A DNA stretch of 38,718 nt from Flavobacteriales bacterium. Lineage in GTDB: Bacteria; Bacteroidota; Bacteroidia; Flavobacteriales_D; Crocinitomicaceae. The notes beneath the pieces were generated by a model. That model was given only the letters and a program-made list of their open reading frames with translations, did no database searches and was not told where the DNA came from. Each line of letters begins with the position of its first letter. The stretch's first letter is position 1. Positions 15,840-24,581 of the stretch are shown here, piece by piece. A program made the translations under genes and the position numbers. Location of the stretch: positions 1 to 38,718 of the forward strand of contig CANGHX010000005.1 of the NCBI GenBank assembly GCA_947453715.1, given 5' to 3'.

Positions 15840-16795
15840 AAAGTTTGATAGTAGTTTTATTGAGTATTTATTTTGGGTTTCTGGGGTTTGCTCAAGATGT
15901 TGATTATTCAGATACAAATAATTGGGCTGTTCTTCCACAAAAACATTTTCAACGAACGGAATATTTTACTAATTCCATGAATGATTCAATTGATGTTTTC
16001 TATGTTTATCCAACGTTGAATACAAGTAATAAAGATAAAAGATGGAATGTTGAAATTGATGATAAAGAGCAACAAAAAAAAGTGTCTTCAGCAATAAAAT
16101 ATCAAGCTTCTGCTTGGAGTGCTTCAGGAAATATGTATGTTCCATATTATAGACAAGCGCATTTACGTTCTTATTTTAAATTAGAAGATGGAGGTCGGGA
16201 AGCGCTCTTATTTGCTTATGAAGATGTTAAAAAAGCATTTGAATATTATTTGAAAAATTTCAATAAAGGAAAAGGTATTATTTTGGCTGGTCATAGTCAA
16301 GGTTCTACTCATTTGTCAATGTTATTAAGAGATTTTTTTGATGGAAAAGAACTTCAAAAACAATTAGTTGCTGCTTATATTCCGGGTATTGGATTTGCAG
16401 TAAATGAATTTAAAACGATTCCATTTATGACAAGTCCTAATCAAATTGGTGGATTTGTTTCATGGAATACACATAAAAGAAATATAGATAAAGTTTCTTA
16501 TAAATGGCATAAAGGTAAAGCTTGTATTAATCCGATTACTTGGGATTTAACGCCAAATTCAGGCAGAGAATCACATAAAGGGTTCTTATTTTCAAATGAT
16601 CGATTGTATGTGAAAAGTTTTAATACTCATTTAATTGATGGAGCAATTTGGGTTACTAAACCACATTTTCCCTATCGTTATCTATCATTTATGATGCGGA
16701 ATTATCATATTGGAGATGTCAACTTTTTCTGGGAGGATATTAAAGAAAATTCTTTAGAAAGAGCAAGGATTTATTTAAAACAAAGGTTTCATTAA
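15836..16795 (+). CDS. Secreted DUF3089-family alpha/beta hydrolase
   Basis: 319 residues with a signal peptide (ends GFLGFAQ). It matches DUF3089 (PF11288): VFYVYPTLNT, YQASAWSASGNMYVPYYRQA, FAYEDVKKAFEYYL, and the nucleophile elbow GHSQGS with S154. D and H residues for a triad are present in the C-terminal half (for example NTHLIDG). The family is a serine alpha/beta hydrolase group of unknown substrate. It overlaps the glycoside hydrolase gene by 4 bp, so the two are translationally coupled and may act together on an acylated polysaccharide; that role is inferred. Confidence 0.88.
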   Translation: MKSLIVVLLSIYFGFLGFAQDVDYSDTNNWAVLPQKHFQRTEYFTNSMNDSIDVFYVYPTLNTSNKDKRWNVEIDDKEQQKKVSSAIKYQASAWSASGNMYVPYYRQAHLRSYFKLEDGGREALLFAYEDVKKAFEYYLKNFNKGKGIILAGHSQGSTHLSMLLRDFFDGKELQKQLVAAYIPGIGFAVNEFKTIPFMTSPNQIGGFVSWNTHKRNIDKVSYKWHKGKACINPITWDLTPNSGRESHKGFLFSNDRLYVKSFNTHLIDGAIWVTKPHFPYRYLSFMMRNYHIGDVNFFWEDIKENSLERARIYLKQRFH

Positions 16796-16812
16796 ACTAC
16801 ATTACTTTAAAC

Positions 16813-16846
16813 AACTAAAAAGGAGAATAATTTCTCCTTTTTAGTT
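16813..16846. terminator. Bidirectional terminator hairpin
   Basis: A perfect 15-bp stem, AACTAAAAAGGAGAA (16813-16827) with its complement (16832-16846), and a 4-nt loop. A-rich and T-rich flanks let it serve both the plus-strand operon ending at 16795 and the minus-strand gene ending at 16865. Confidence 0.85.
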
Positions 16847-16864
16847 CTTATAATGATTGTAATC

Positions 16865-18745
16865 TTATTTATTAGATTCTCTTATTTCAGCAATTGTATA
16901 GAAAAATACAGCGCCGTATCCAACAGCTAACATTAAATGGAAAGGAACCATTCCTAAATCGCCATATATTGCTCTATTGATAGCAGTGAAACCAAATACA
17001 CACATTAATAATCCTTCACCAATATTAATTATAGAAAGACTTTTCTTGTCGTACTTGTTTTTAGTAGATTCTCCCTTTTTCAATACGTTGAATTTTGGTG
17101 TGCGTACAAATGAACTTTTAATTCCTAAATAACCTTCAATTACTGCTACAGTGTTACTTAAAGATAATCCCATAGAGATGATTAAGAATTGAAAGAAGCG
17201 TCCAATAAAGCGAATTAAATCACTAAATGTTTTACCAGATTTATCTCTGTATGAAAGCCAATAGAAATACATTAAGAAAATAGTACTTGAGATAAAAATA
17301 GATCCAAATTGTATAAAATAATTTAAATCAGAGAAACTATCTTTAATATGTAAGATCGGTAAACTCAACATTGATAATGTTAAAATAAACATAAATAATG
17401 AAGAGTTAAATAAATGAGATAAACCATGAACTCTATCCATGAATTTCACATTTTTAGCAGTCAACAAACGTTTCCACATTTTAATGAAACATTCTGCGCC
17501 ACCTTTCATCCAACGATGTTGTTGGTTTTTTAAAGCTGACATTGTAATTGGTAATTCAGCTGGAGCAATAACATCTTCACAATATTTAAATTTCCATCCA
17601 AATATTTGTGCTCTATAACTTAAATCTAAATCTTCAGTCAAAGTATCGTGTTCCCATCCACCTGCATCTGCAATACATTGTTTTCTCCAAATACCACCAG
17701 TTCCGTTGAAGTTGATGAAGTGACCAGAAGCTGTTCTACCACCTTGTTCAATTGCAAAGTGACCATTTAATCCAAAAGCTTGAAGCTCTGTTAGAATTGA
17801 ATAATCTTTATTGATATGTCCCCAACGAGTTTGAACAACTCCAATTGTTGGATCTTGGAAATAAGGCATTGTTTTTTGAAGGAAGTCTTTTTCAGGCATG
17901 AAATCAGAATCGAAAATCCCGATGAATTCACCTTCAACTTTATCCATTGCAGCATCGAGTGCTCCTGCTTTATAACCTGTTCTGTCAACTCTGTGAACAT
18001 GTTGAATATTAATTCCTCTAGCAGCAACTTCTGCAACTTTAGCAGCAATTAAGTCTTTCGTTTCATCAGTTGAATCATCTAAAACTTGAATCTGGAATTT
18101 ATCTAAAGGATATTCAAACTCAGAAATTTGTTGAATAATACGTTCAGCAACATACATTTCATTGTACATTGGTAATTGAATTGTAACTTTTGGAGTAGTT
18201 TCTGGATTGAAAACAGGTTTAATTTCTAACGCTTTTTTCTTTCTGTTTCTTGCGTATGCAATAGAAAGTGAAAGTTGCAATACACTATAAAAGAAAATCA
18301 TGAAAAGACAAATTCCATAAAGTGTTAAAAGGATTTTAGCCGCTAAATGTGACCAATAATGCTCTTTTCCTTTATAATCTCCCCAATTAAACATCCATGT
18401 TACTTTCAGTGAAACAGTAAATGGTTCATTTACATTGAATGTGTAATTATCGTGATGTTCTTCTGTTAGTGTAAATGTATTTAAGATTTTATTTTGATAA
18501 TCTTTATCGGTCATTTTCAAATAATATGTTCCATAAGGAATATTTTTGAATTCGAAATTTCCTTCGTCAATTGATTCAACAGTATATGATTTTTTTGTTT
18601 GTACATTTTGCAATGTAATATCTGCTTCTTCTACAGGACGTTCTGTTTTTTGGTCGACTAAACGTCCACGAACAAACTTAGTTGTTTGAGCATAAAAAAG
18701 AGTTGAGGTAAAAAGTACAAACAGTAATAGACTAATTTTTGGCAT
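16865..18745 (-). CDS. Cellulose-synthase-like (CslA/BcsA-type) GT2 with N-terminal extracytoplasmic domain
   Basis: 626 residues from the ATG at 18745. Residues 1-20 are a signal peptide (MPKISLLLFVLFTSTLFYAQ). About 24-110 is a carboxypeptidase-regulatory-like beta domain (VRGRLVDQKTERPVEEADI, GTYYLKM) outside the membrane. After a transmembrane helix (136-162), the cytoplasmic GT2 domain has D,D,D,QxxRW: LDDSTDE (D223/D224), FDSD (279-281), TEDLDL (370-372) and QQHRW (408-412). Four or five further helices follow (about 448-620). Such processive GT2 enzymes polymerise and extrude beta-glycans (mannan/glucan type); the polymer here is unknown. No bcsB or PilZ partner is adjacent. The added extracytoplasmic domain could handle the emerging chain. 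Confidence 0.88.
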   Translation of the reverse strand: MPKISLLLFVLFTSTLFYAQTTKFVRGRLVDQKTERPVEEADITLQNVQTKKSYTVESIDEGNFEFKNIPYGTYYLKMTDKDYQNKILNTFTLTEEHHDNYTFNVNEPFTVSLKVTWMFNWGDYKGKEHYWSHLAAKILLTLYGICLFMIFFYSVLQLSLSIAYARNRKKKALEIKPVFNPETTPKVTIQLPMYNEMYVAERIIQQISEFEYPLDKFQIQVLDDSTDETKDLIAAKVAEVAARGINIQHVHRVDRTGYKAGALDAAMDKVEGEFIGIFDSDFMPEKDFLQKTMPYFQDPTIGVVQTRWGHINKDYSILTELQAFGLNGHFAIEQGGRTASGHFINFNGTGGIWRKQCIADAGGWEHDTLTEDLDLSYRAQIFGWKFKYCEDVIAPAELPITMSALKNQQHRWMKGGAECFIKMWKRLLTAKNVKFMDRVHGLSHLFNSSLFMFILTLSMLSLPILHIKDSFSDLNYFIQFGSIFISSTIFLMYFYWLSYRDKSGKTFSDLIRFIGRFFQFLIISMGLSLSNTVAVIEGYLGIKSSFVRTPKFNVLKKGESTKNKYDKKSLSIINIGEGLLMCVFGFTAINRAIYGDLGMVPFHLMLAVGYGAVFFYTIAEIRESNK

Positions 18746-18805
18746 AAAAATTGTATGTTTTATTTCTTTAAACGTTGTTTTCAATAAAGTTAAATTGAAA
18801 AACCG

Positions 18806-18813
18806 CAAAGATA
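18806..18813 (-). promoter_or_regulatory. Promoter -7 box TATCTTTG
   Basis: Exact TAnnTTTG on the minus strand, 60 nt before the ATG of the GT2 gene. It overlaps an in-frame TTG that would otherwise look like an earlier start. Confidence 0.55.
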
Positions 18814-18946
18814 GTTTTTATTCCACCAATTACATAGTGTTTTTATAACTATGTGTGAATATTTTTTGCCGTATTTTATCTTTTGTTTTTAAAGTGTTTA
18901 TTGCTAGAGGTTTGTCTTTATTTTTTGAGAGTATTTTCCAAATAAA

Positions 18947-18971
18947 AAAGGACCAGAAAATCTGATCCTTT
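18947..18971 (-). terminator. Terminator of accA
   Basis: AAAGGACCAGA (18947-18957) and TCTGATCCTTT (18961-18971) pair with one mismatch around a 3-nt loop, followed on the minus strand by TTTTATTTGG. It lies 25 bp after the accA stop. Confidence 0.7.
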
Positions 18972-18996
18972 AAGTGTATTTTTTATTAAATATAAA

Positions 18997-19950
18997 TTAT
19001 TGCCAAACACCCATTGTACAAAATTTCTCAATACGGTCATTGATACGTTTTTCTGGTGCTATTGCTTCTAATTCTTTTAAATATTCTTGAATTGAATTTT
19101 TCACAGTTAAGAACATTTCTTGTTGTTCTCTGTGAGCTCCACTTGCTGGCTCTTTGATTACATCATCTACCAACTTCAATTGTTTCATATCTGTTGAAGT
19201 TAATTTTAATGCTTCTGCTGCTTTCTCTTTGTAATCCCAAGATCTCCATAAGATTGAAGAACAAGATTCTGGAGAAATTACTGAATACCAAGTGTTTTCT
19301 AACATTACCACTTTGTCTCCAACACCAATTCCTAATGCACCACCAGAAGCACCTTCACCAATAATAATGCAGATTACAGGAACTTTCAAACGCATCATTT
19401 CATAAATGTTACGAGCAATTGCTTCACCTTGACCTCTTTCTTCAGCTTCTAAACCTGGAAATGCTCCTGGAGTATCAATTAAAGTAACGATTGGTTTGTT
19501 AAATTTCTCAGCCAATTTCATTAAGCGTAATGCTTTTCTGTAACCTTCTGGGTTAGGCATTCCAAAATTACGGTATTGACGCATTTTAGTGTTGATTCCT
19601 TTTTGCTGTCCGATAAACATTACTGTTTTACCATCTAATAAACCGAAACCACCAACCATTGCTTTATCATCTTTCACACTTCTGTCTCCATGTAATTCTT
19701 GGAAAGTTCCATTTGAAATTGCATCGATGTAAGCTAATGTATATGGTCTATCTGGATGTCTTGACATTTGAACTCGCTGCCATGGAGTTAAATTCGCGAA
19801 AATGCTTTTTGTCGTTTCAGTTAACTTGTTTTCAAGTTCTTTCACCTTGTCAGTCATGTCGATATTCGTGCTAATACCAATCTCTTTTGTTTGATCGATT
19901 TGCTCTTCTAATGCCTTAATTGGTTCCTCGAAGTCTAAATATGTTGCCAT
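18997..19950 (-). CDS. accA: Acetyl-CoA carboxylase carboxyltransferase subunit alpha
   Basis: 317 residues from the ATG at 19950, giving [18 protein letters not shown], the usual AccA N-terminus. A TTG three codons upstream is less likely. AccA with AccD forms the carboxyltransferase that moves CO2 from carboxybiotin to acetyl-CoA to give malonyl-CoA for fatty acid synthesis. Clear family motifs include ARHP-like [75 protein letters not shown] and [13 protein letters not shown]. Length is normal. It diverges from ispE over a 59-bp spacer containing both promoters. Confidence 0.97.
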   Translation of the reverse strand: MATYLDFEEPIKALEEQIDQTKEIGISTNIDMTDKVKELENKLTETTKSIFANLTPWQRVQMSRHPDRPYTLAYIDAISNGTFQELHGDRSVKDDKAMVGGFGLLDGKTVMFIGQQKGINTKMRQYRNFGMPNPEGYRKALRLMKLAEKFNKPIVTLIDTPGAFPGLEAEERGQGEAIARNIYEMMRLKVPVICIIIGEGASGGALGIGVGDKVVMLENTWYSVISPESCSSILWRSWDYKEKAAEALKLTSTDMKQLKLVDDVIKEPASGAHREQQEMFLTVKNSIQEYLKELEAIAPEKRINDRIEKFCTMGVWQ

Positions 19951-19969
19951 TTTATTCAATTTGAAGCCC

Positions 19970-19977
19970 GAAAGATA
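19970..19977 (-). promoter_or_regulatory. Probable -7 box for accA (TATCTTTC)
   Basis: 7 of 8 match to TAnnTTTG on the minus strand, 19 nt before the accA ATG, within the divergent spacer. Confidence 0.4.
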
Positions 19978-19997
19978 CGAAAATAGTTTACTTCTTT

Positions 19998-20005
19998 TAC
20001 CTTTG
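19998..20005 (+). promoter_or_regulatory. -7 box TACCTTTG abutting ispE
   Basis: Exact TAnnTTTG. The ispE ATG at 20010 begins 4 nt later, predicting a leaderless or near-leaderless mRNA. No clear -33 TTG at 17-23 bp upstream. Confidence 0.5.
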
Positions 20006-20009
20006 TAGT

Positions 20010-20819
20010 ATGATAAATTTTCCTTCTGCTAAAATAAATTTAGGCTTAAACGTTCTGTTTAAGCGAGATGACGGGTATCATGAGCTTGAAACTTTAATGA
20101 TTCAATTGCCTTTTCATGATATTCTAGAAATACTTTCTGCAGAAAAATTTGAATTTAAACAATCAGGAATTAACGTTGAAGGTGATATCGAATCGAATTT
20201 GTGTGTAAAGGCATTTCGTTTAATTCAAAAATATCATTCCATTCCAAATGTTTATATGCATTTGAAAAAGATTATTCCAATGGGAGCAGGATTGGGAGGT
20301 GGTTCAGCTGATGCAACATTTGTATTGAAAGAGTTGAATCAATTGTTTGAATTGAATTTATCAGCGGAAAAACTTCAAAATTACGCTGCTCAATTAGGAA
20401 GCGATTGCCCTTTTTTCATTCTTGATAAACCTCAAATTGCAAAGGGAAGAGGAGAGGTTTTAACGACTGTTGATTTTAGTTTAAAAGGATTATATTTAAA
20501 ATTGATCAATATGGGGATTCATGTTAGTACGAAAGAGGCATTTTCAGCGATCGAATTTTCAAAGAATGAAAAGAGTATTGAAGAAATAATTCATCAGCCA
20601 ATTCTAACTTGGAAAAGTGAATTGAAAAATGATTTTGAGACGACTGTTTTTAAAATTTATCCGGAATTAGCTAAAATAAAGGAAGATCTATATTCAGAAG
20701 GTGCCGTTTACGCTTCTATGTCAGGAAGTGGTTCGACAATGTATGGGATTTTTGAAAAAGAACCACTAAAAACTTATCAAGAAAATCCGACCGTATTAGA
20801 GAAAATAATGAGATTTTAG
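20010..20819 (+). CDS. ispE: 4-diphosphocytidyl-2-C-methyl-D-erythritol kinase (IspE)
   Basis: 269 residues. It phosphorylates CDP-methylerythritol with ATP in the MEP pathway of isoprenoid synthesis. It is a GHMP kinase: K8 in [21 protein letters not shown] (21-30), ATP loop [14 protein letters not shown] (90-103), and D132 in LGSDCPFF as catalytic aspartate. The C-terminal glycine motif [13 protein letters not shown] is also present. All key residues are intact. The start is fixed by [11 protein letters not shown] at 20010, only 4 nt after a -7 box. It converges with the next gene with a 14-bp gap. Confidence 0.97.
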   Translation: MINFPSAKINLGLNVLFKRDDGYHELETLMIQLPFHDILEILSAEKFEFKQSGINVEGDIESNLCVKAFRLIQKYHSIPNVYMHLKKIIPMGAGLGGGSADATFVLKELNQLFELNLSAEKLQNYAAQLGSDCPFFILDKPQIAKGRGEVLTTVDFSLKGLYLKLINMGIHVSTKEAFSAIEFSKNEKSIEEIIHQPILTWKSELKNDFETTVFKIYPELAKIKEDLYSEGAVYASMSGSGSTMYGIFEKEPLKTYQENPTVLEKIMRF

Positions 20820-20833
20820 TTAGCTGACTTTAA

Positions 20834-23101
20834 CTAATTAGCAATAATTATTTTCTTTATTCCGATAGAAACATTGTTTGAATCTAATAGTTGAACGAAA
20901 TAATAACCTTGTTTTAGTTGAGTGAGTTCAAACTGAATTTCTTTTTTATTTGTCGTTATTTTTGATAATTCATTACTTAAAACATCATAAATTTTAATCG
21001 TTACTTCGTTTGTGAAAGAATGGTGAATTTTAAAATACCCATTGTTTGGGTTTGGATATAGAGTAAATTGAAATTCAAGGTTATTATCAATAATTGAAGC
21101 TGAACTATTAGGATCAACTTCTAAATGATAAAGTCCACCTAAATCTTGACCAACAAATAAATCTAGTTTTCCGTTGTGATTAATGTCATTCACAAAAAAT
21201 GAACTGTAAGCTTCTGTAGGTATATTTAAAAAGTCATTAGAAACCAAATGAAACGAATTTCCAGTTTGAAGATTGATTTCGATGCTATCGTAAAAATACA
21301 ATTGTCCGTTTATCGCACCTGTAAATAAATAGGTTGTGTCATTGTAATTGAAAAAATGTGGAGTAGGGTAGTCGCTTGAACTATTCGGGTCAATATCGAT
21401 CATGCCTAAATTAGAATTGATAAGTTGAAATGAAGGATTGTTTGTTGTGCCAATGTTTTGATAATAAACAATTTCTCCTGAATTTTTCCCAAGAATTAAA
21501 TCGAGCAATCCATCTTTATTTAAATCGAATAATTGTGGGAAATTAAAAGATCCGGTATTGATAATTGCTCCAAGGTTGTCTGTGTAATTCAAAATTGGAG
21601 CAGCAAACGTTAGAGTAGCACTATTTAAGTTTTGGTAAAAGGCTATTTTGCCATCTTCTAGTCCTAGAAATAAATCTTTATCACCATCATTATCAATGTC
21701 GCCAAAGGTTGGAACAAATCTTAAGTTGTAATTAGCTTGAGTTAAGTTTAAAAAATCATCGTTCACAAAAGTGAATTTTGGTGCAGTTAAAGTTCCTGTA
21801 TTTCTGTAATAAGCGATCGAACCTTCTTTTTGTAATACGGATTTATAACGATAAAAATTTGTAATAAATAAATCTTCTAATCCATCTTGATCATAATCAA
21901 AAAATACAGGAATACTTCCAGAACCAACATCAATCATTTCATGTTGAAGAAAATCATCCATTTGATAATTGAAAATTGGATTTTGATTCGTTCCATTGTT
22001 TTTATAAAACCAAACACTTTTCTGATTATTAGCAGAATTACGAGCATTTCCACTCACAATCAAGTCTTTTTTAGTGTCAAAATCGACATCTTCCCAAAAA
22101 GCAGCTGGAAAAATTTGTATGTCAACAGGTGTTGAGTTACTAGGGAATTGAGTGTCCAAACTTGACATAGCAGAATTTGTATTTGGAGTCGTTCCACTGT
22201 TAATTAAAAGATTTAAATTGGGAGTTGAAACATCTCCAATGATTAAATCTAGTACTCCAGAATGATCAATATCCATAGCCAAAATAGTTGAACCTGAATG
22301 TCGAACAGCTCCTGTAGTATCTTGTTCGCTAGATTTCAATGGATTGGTAACACTGCTATTTATGCATGGATAATTTGGGTCATTTAAAACGATTGAACTT
22401 GAAAAAGCGTCTTCCATAAATTTCCCCCAACATTCATTTTTTAATTCAAAATCAAGTGAGTCTGGTATTCCATATTTCTCAATACTTTGATTTTGATGAT
22501 ATTCTACATGCTGGCCTCCAATAGAATAGGTTAATATATCAATGTCACCATCAAAATCTACATCAACAATCGCAGGGACGTCACTTGAACTAACATAAAG
22601 GTTTGTTAAATTACCTGTATAGTTTGAATAGACTAAAGATTTAAAAATTGTCCACTGCAAACCATTAATTATATCTCCATCATTTCTGTAAACTTTGACT
22701 CCACCTATACCATATGTGAAAATATCTTTTTTACCATCCTGATTAAAATCTACCAAGGCAACTCGATAATTTAAATCTGGTGGAAAATAATTTTTACCGT
22801 TGTAAATAAATTTATAGCTTGAAGTACCATTTGTTATTTCGTGAGCAAAAAGGCGAATGTTATTACTACTTCTGTCAAACACAAATAAATCGTCGTCACC
22901 ATCAAAATCATAATCTAAAGCGGAGAATTGGACGTTATTAAATCCTCCAGACCAAGCGGAATTTAACGTGTCGACTCCAATAGTAACAGGGATATTGTTT
23001 GAAAATTCGAAGGTGAATTGAGAAAAAGAAAAGTTGTAATGAAAACAAAATGAAAGTAATATACTTATTTTATAGAAATATAATCGAGAAATATTTTTCA
23101 T
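20834..23101 (-). CDS. Secreted FG-GAP/VCBS-repeat protein with T9SS type A signal
   Basis: 755 residues with a signal peptide (1-28, ending FSFSQ). Residues about 40-670 hold many FG-GAP-like beta-propeller repeats with calcium-binding DxDxDGxxDL loops, for example YDFDGDDDLFVF, DFNQDGKKDIFTY, DVDFDGDIDILTY, DYDQDGLEDLFI, DIDNDGDKDLFLG, DLNKDGLLDLILG and DINHNGKLDLFVG. The last ~75 residues are a type A T9SS sorting domain (LYPNPNNGYFKIH, IKIYDVLSNEL, LKQGYYFVQL). It is a calcium-stabilised, probably integrin-like surface protein; its ligand is unknown. It is transcribed alone, divergently from the SGNH hydrolase gene. Confidence 0.9.
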   Translation of the reverse strand: MKNISRLYFYKISILLSFCFHYNFSFSQFTFEFSNNIPVTIGVDTLNSAWSGGFNNVQFSALDYDFDGDDDLFVFDRSSNNIRLFAHEITNGTSSYKFIYNGKNYFPPDLNYRVALVDFNQDGKKDIFTYGIGGVKVYRNDGDIINGLQWTIFKSLVYSNYTGNLTNLYVSSSDVPAIVDVDFDGDIDILTYSIGGQHVEYHQNQSIEKYGIPDSLDFELKNECWGKFMEDAFSSSIVLNDPNYPCINSSVTNPLKSSEQDTTGAVRHSGSTILAMDIDHSGVLDLIIGDVSTPNLNLLINSGTTPNTNSAMSSLDTQFPSNSTPVDIQIFPAAFWEDVDFDTKKDLIVSGNARNSANNQKSVWFYKNNGTNQNPIFNYQMDDFLQHEMIDVGSGSIPVFFDYDQDGLEDLFITNFYRYKSVLQKEGSIAYYRNTGTLTAPKFTFVNDDFLNLTQANYNLRFVPTFGDIDNDGDKDLFLGLEDGKIAFYQNLNSATLTFAAPILNYTDNLGAIINTGSFNFPQLFDLNKDGLLDLILGKNSGEIVYYQNIGTTNNPSFQLINSNLGMIDIDPNSSSDYPTPHFFNYNDTTYLFTGAINGQLYFYDSIEINLQTGNSFHLVSNDFLNIPTEAYSSFFVNDINHNGKLDLFVGQDLGGLYHLEVDPNSSASIIDNNLEFQFTLYPNPNNGYFKIHHSFTNEVTIKIYDVLSNELSKITTNKKEIQFELTQLKQGYYFVQLLDSNNVSIGIKKIIIAN

Positions 23102-23225
23102 TTATTTGATCGTTTTGTTAATCTTAGAAGTGCAATAATTGGCGCTAGTTAAAAAATAATTCATCAAAAATTAAAGCAACTTCGAATCACTAATTTAGTC
23201 AATTAGTTAAACAAATTAAATACAT

Positions 23226-24485
23226 ATGAAAAATCTATTGGTTTTATTAAGTCTTATTTTATCTAATTTATTATTTTGCCAAGATAGTTTGTCCGTTTTA
23301 TTTATTGGGAATAGTTACACTTATGTTAATGATTTACCAGGAACTTTAAACAGTTTAACATTATCGCTTGGAGATAAAATCACCTATGATTCTCAAACTG
23401 CCGGGGGAGCAACTTTTCAAGTTCAAACAAATACTCCAGCAGTATTTACAAAAATTAAAAGCAAACAATGGGATTTTGTAGTGCTTCAAGCTCAAAGTCA
23501 AGAACCATCTTTTCCTACGAGTCAAGTAAATACAGGAACGATACCTTATGCCATTCAATTAGCGGATAGTATTTATGTTAATAAATTCTGTTCTCAAATT
23601 ATGATGTACATGACATGGGGAAGACAAAATGGTGATCCACAATGGGATTCGATTTCTACATTTAATGGAATGAATGGGAGATTAAGAGATGCTTATTTAC
23701 GTATCATGGATTCTGTTCAAGGTTCAATGTCACCAGTTGGTTCAGCTTGGAGATATGTCAGAGATAATTATCCTTCGATAAACTTGTATTCGTCTGACGG
23801 ATCTCATCCGAGTACTGAAGGAACTTATTTGGCAGCTTGTACTTTTTATGCTTCATTGTTTCGAAAATCTCCTGTCGGCGCAAGTTTCAATAGTACAATT
23901 GGGCAAACAAATGCTAGTATATTGCAAAATGTTGCTGCATTAACTGTTTTAGATAGTTTAGGACTTTGGAATTTACATGATTTAAGCGAATTAACAATTT
24001 CGGATTTCGTAGTGAATCAAAATAATGAATCGGTAGCATTATTGAATCAAAGTTTGAAAGCGGATCAATTTTCTTGGAATTTTGGAGATGGAACTAGTGA
24101 ATCTATTGAAGAAAATCCAACTCACACTTTTACTTCGAATGGGACTTATACAATTACATTAATAGCCTCAAGTTCTTGTGATTCAGATATGTTTTCAATA
24201 GATGTGAATGTCAATAATTTATCAGATAATGCTTTGGTTTCAACTTTAGGATCAATAAATTATAAAATATTGTGTTTGTTAGATAATCAATATCAAATTC
24301 AATTTTTTTCGTCTGAAAATATTCATATTCAATTGTATGATGTCAATTCTAAATTACAAATGAGTAAAAGTTTATTAACGAATGAATTTAACATAGACCT
24401 TTCTAATTTGGAAAATGGAATTTATATTCTAAACATTGAAACTGATAAATTTAAAAAGACTGAAAGATTATTAAAAAGCAAATAA
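23226..24485 (+). CDS. Secreted SGNH hydrolase with PKD domain and T9SS type A signal
   Basis: 419 residues with a signal peptide (1-19). Residues 20-245 are an SGNH/GDSL-type hydrolase: block I LFIGNSYTYVND with nucleophile S30, a GG-containing block II (TAGGATFQ), block III-like VVLQAQSQEP and block V SSDGSHPS with D191 and H194. It resembles the DUF4886-type SGNH group, probably an esterase on acylated glycans. A PKD domain follows (about 255-330; FSWNFGDGTSES, NPTHTFTSNGTYTITL). The C-terminus (about 340-419; IQLYDVNSKLQ, LENGIYILNIET) is a type A sorting domain. So the enzyme is exported by T9SS. Substrate not identifiable from sequence. Confidence 0.88.
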   Translation: MKNLLVLLSLILSNLLFCQDSLSVLFIGNSYTYVNDLPGTLNSLTLSLGDKITYDSQTAGGATFQVQTNTPAVFTKIKSKQWDFVVLQAQSQEPSFPTSQVNTGTIPYAIQLADSIYVNKFCSQIMMYMTWGRQNGDPQWDSISTFNGMNGRLRDAYLRIMDSVQGSMSPVGSAWRYVRDNYPSINLYSSDGSHPSTEGTYLAACTFYASLFRKSPVGASFNSTIGQTNASILQNVAALTVLDSLGLWNLHDLSELTISDFVVNQNNESVALLNQSLKADQFSWNFGDGTSESIEENPTHTFTSNGTYTITLIASSSCDSDMFSIDVNVNNLSDNALVSTLGSINYKILCLLDNQYQIQFFSSENIHIQLYDVNSKLQMSKSLLTNEFNIDLSNLENGIYILNIETDKFKKTERLLKSK

Positions 24486-24519
24486 AATTGTATCGTGAGA
24501 TTAGATTAAAATAAATAAT

Positions 24520-24527
24520 TAAATTTG
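24520..24527 (+). promoter_or_regulatory. Promoter -7 box TAAATTTG upstream of the YfhO-like gene
   Basis: Exact TAnnTTTG, 54 nt before the ATG at 24582. No clear -33 element. Confidence 0.45.
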
Positions 24528-24547
24528 AATTTATTATTCGAAAAAAA

Positions 24548-24561
24548 GGATTGTTTAATCC
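24548..24561 (+). terminator. Small hairpin, weak terminator or leader structure
   Basis: GGATT-GTTT-AATCC flanked by an A-tract (24541-24547) and GATTTT. It could end the SGNH hydrolase transcript, or lie in the 5' leader of the next gene if the -7 box at 24520 is used. Confidence 0.3.
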
Positions 24562-24581
24562 GATTTTAAATTAAATTACTT

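Noticed and set aside
20816-20837. TTAGTTA ... TAACTAA inverted repeat between ispE and the FG-GAP gene.
   Set aside because: Only 7 bp, all A/T-rich and overlapping both stop codons; too weak to call a terminator.
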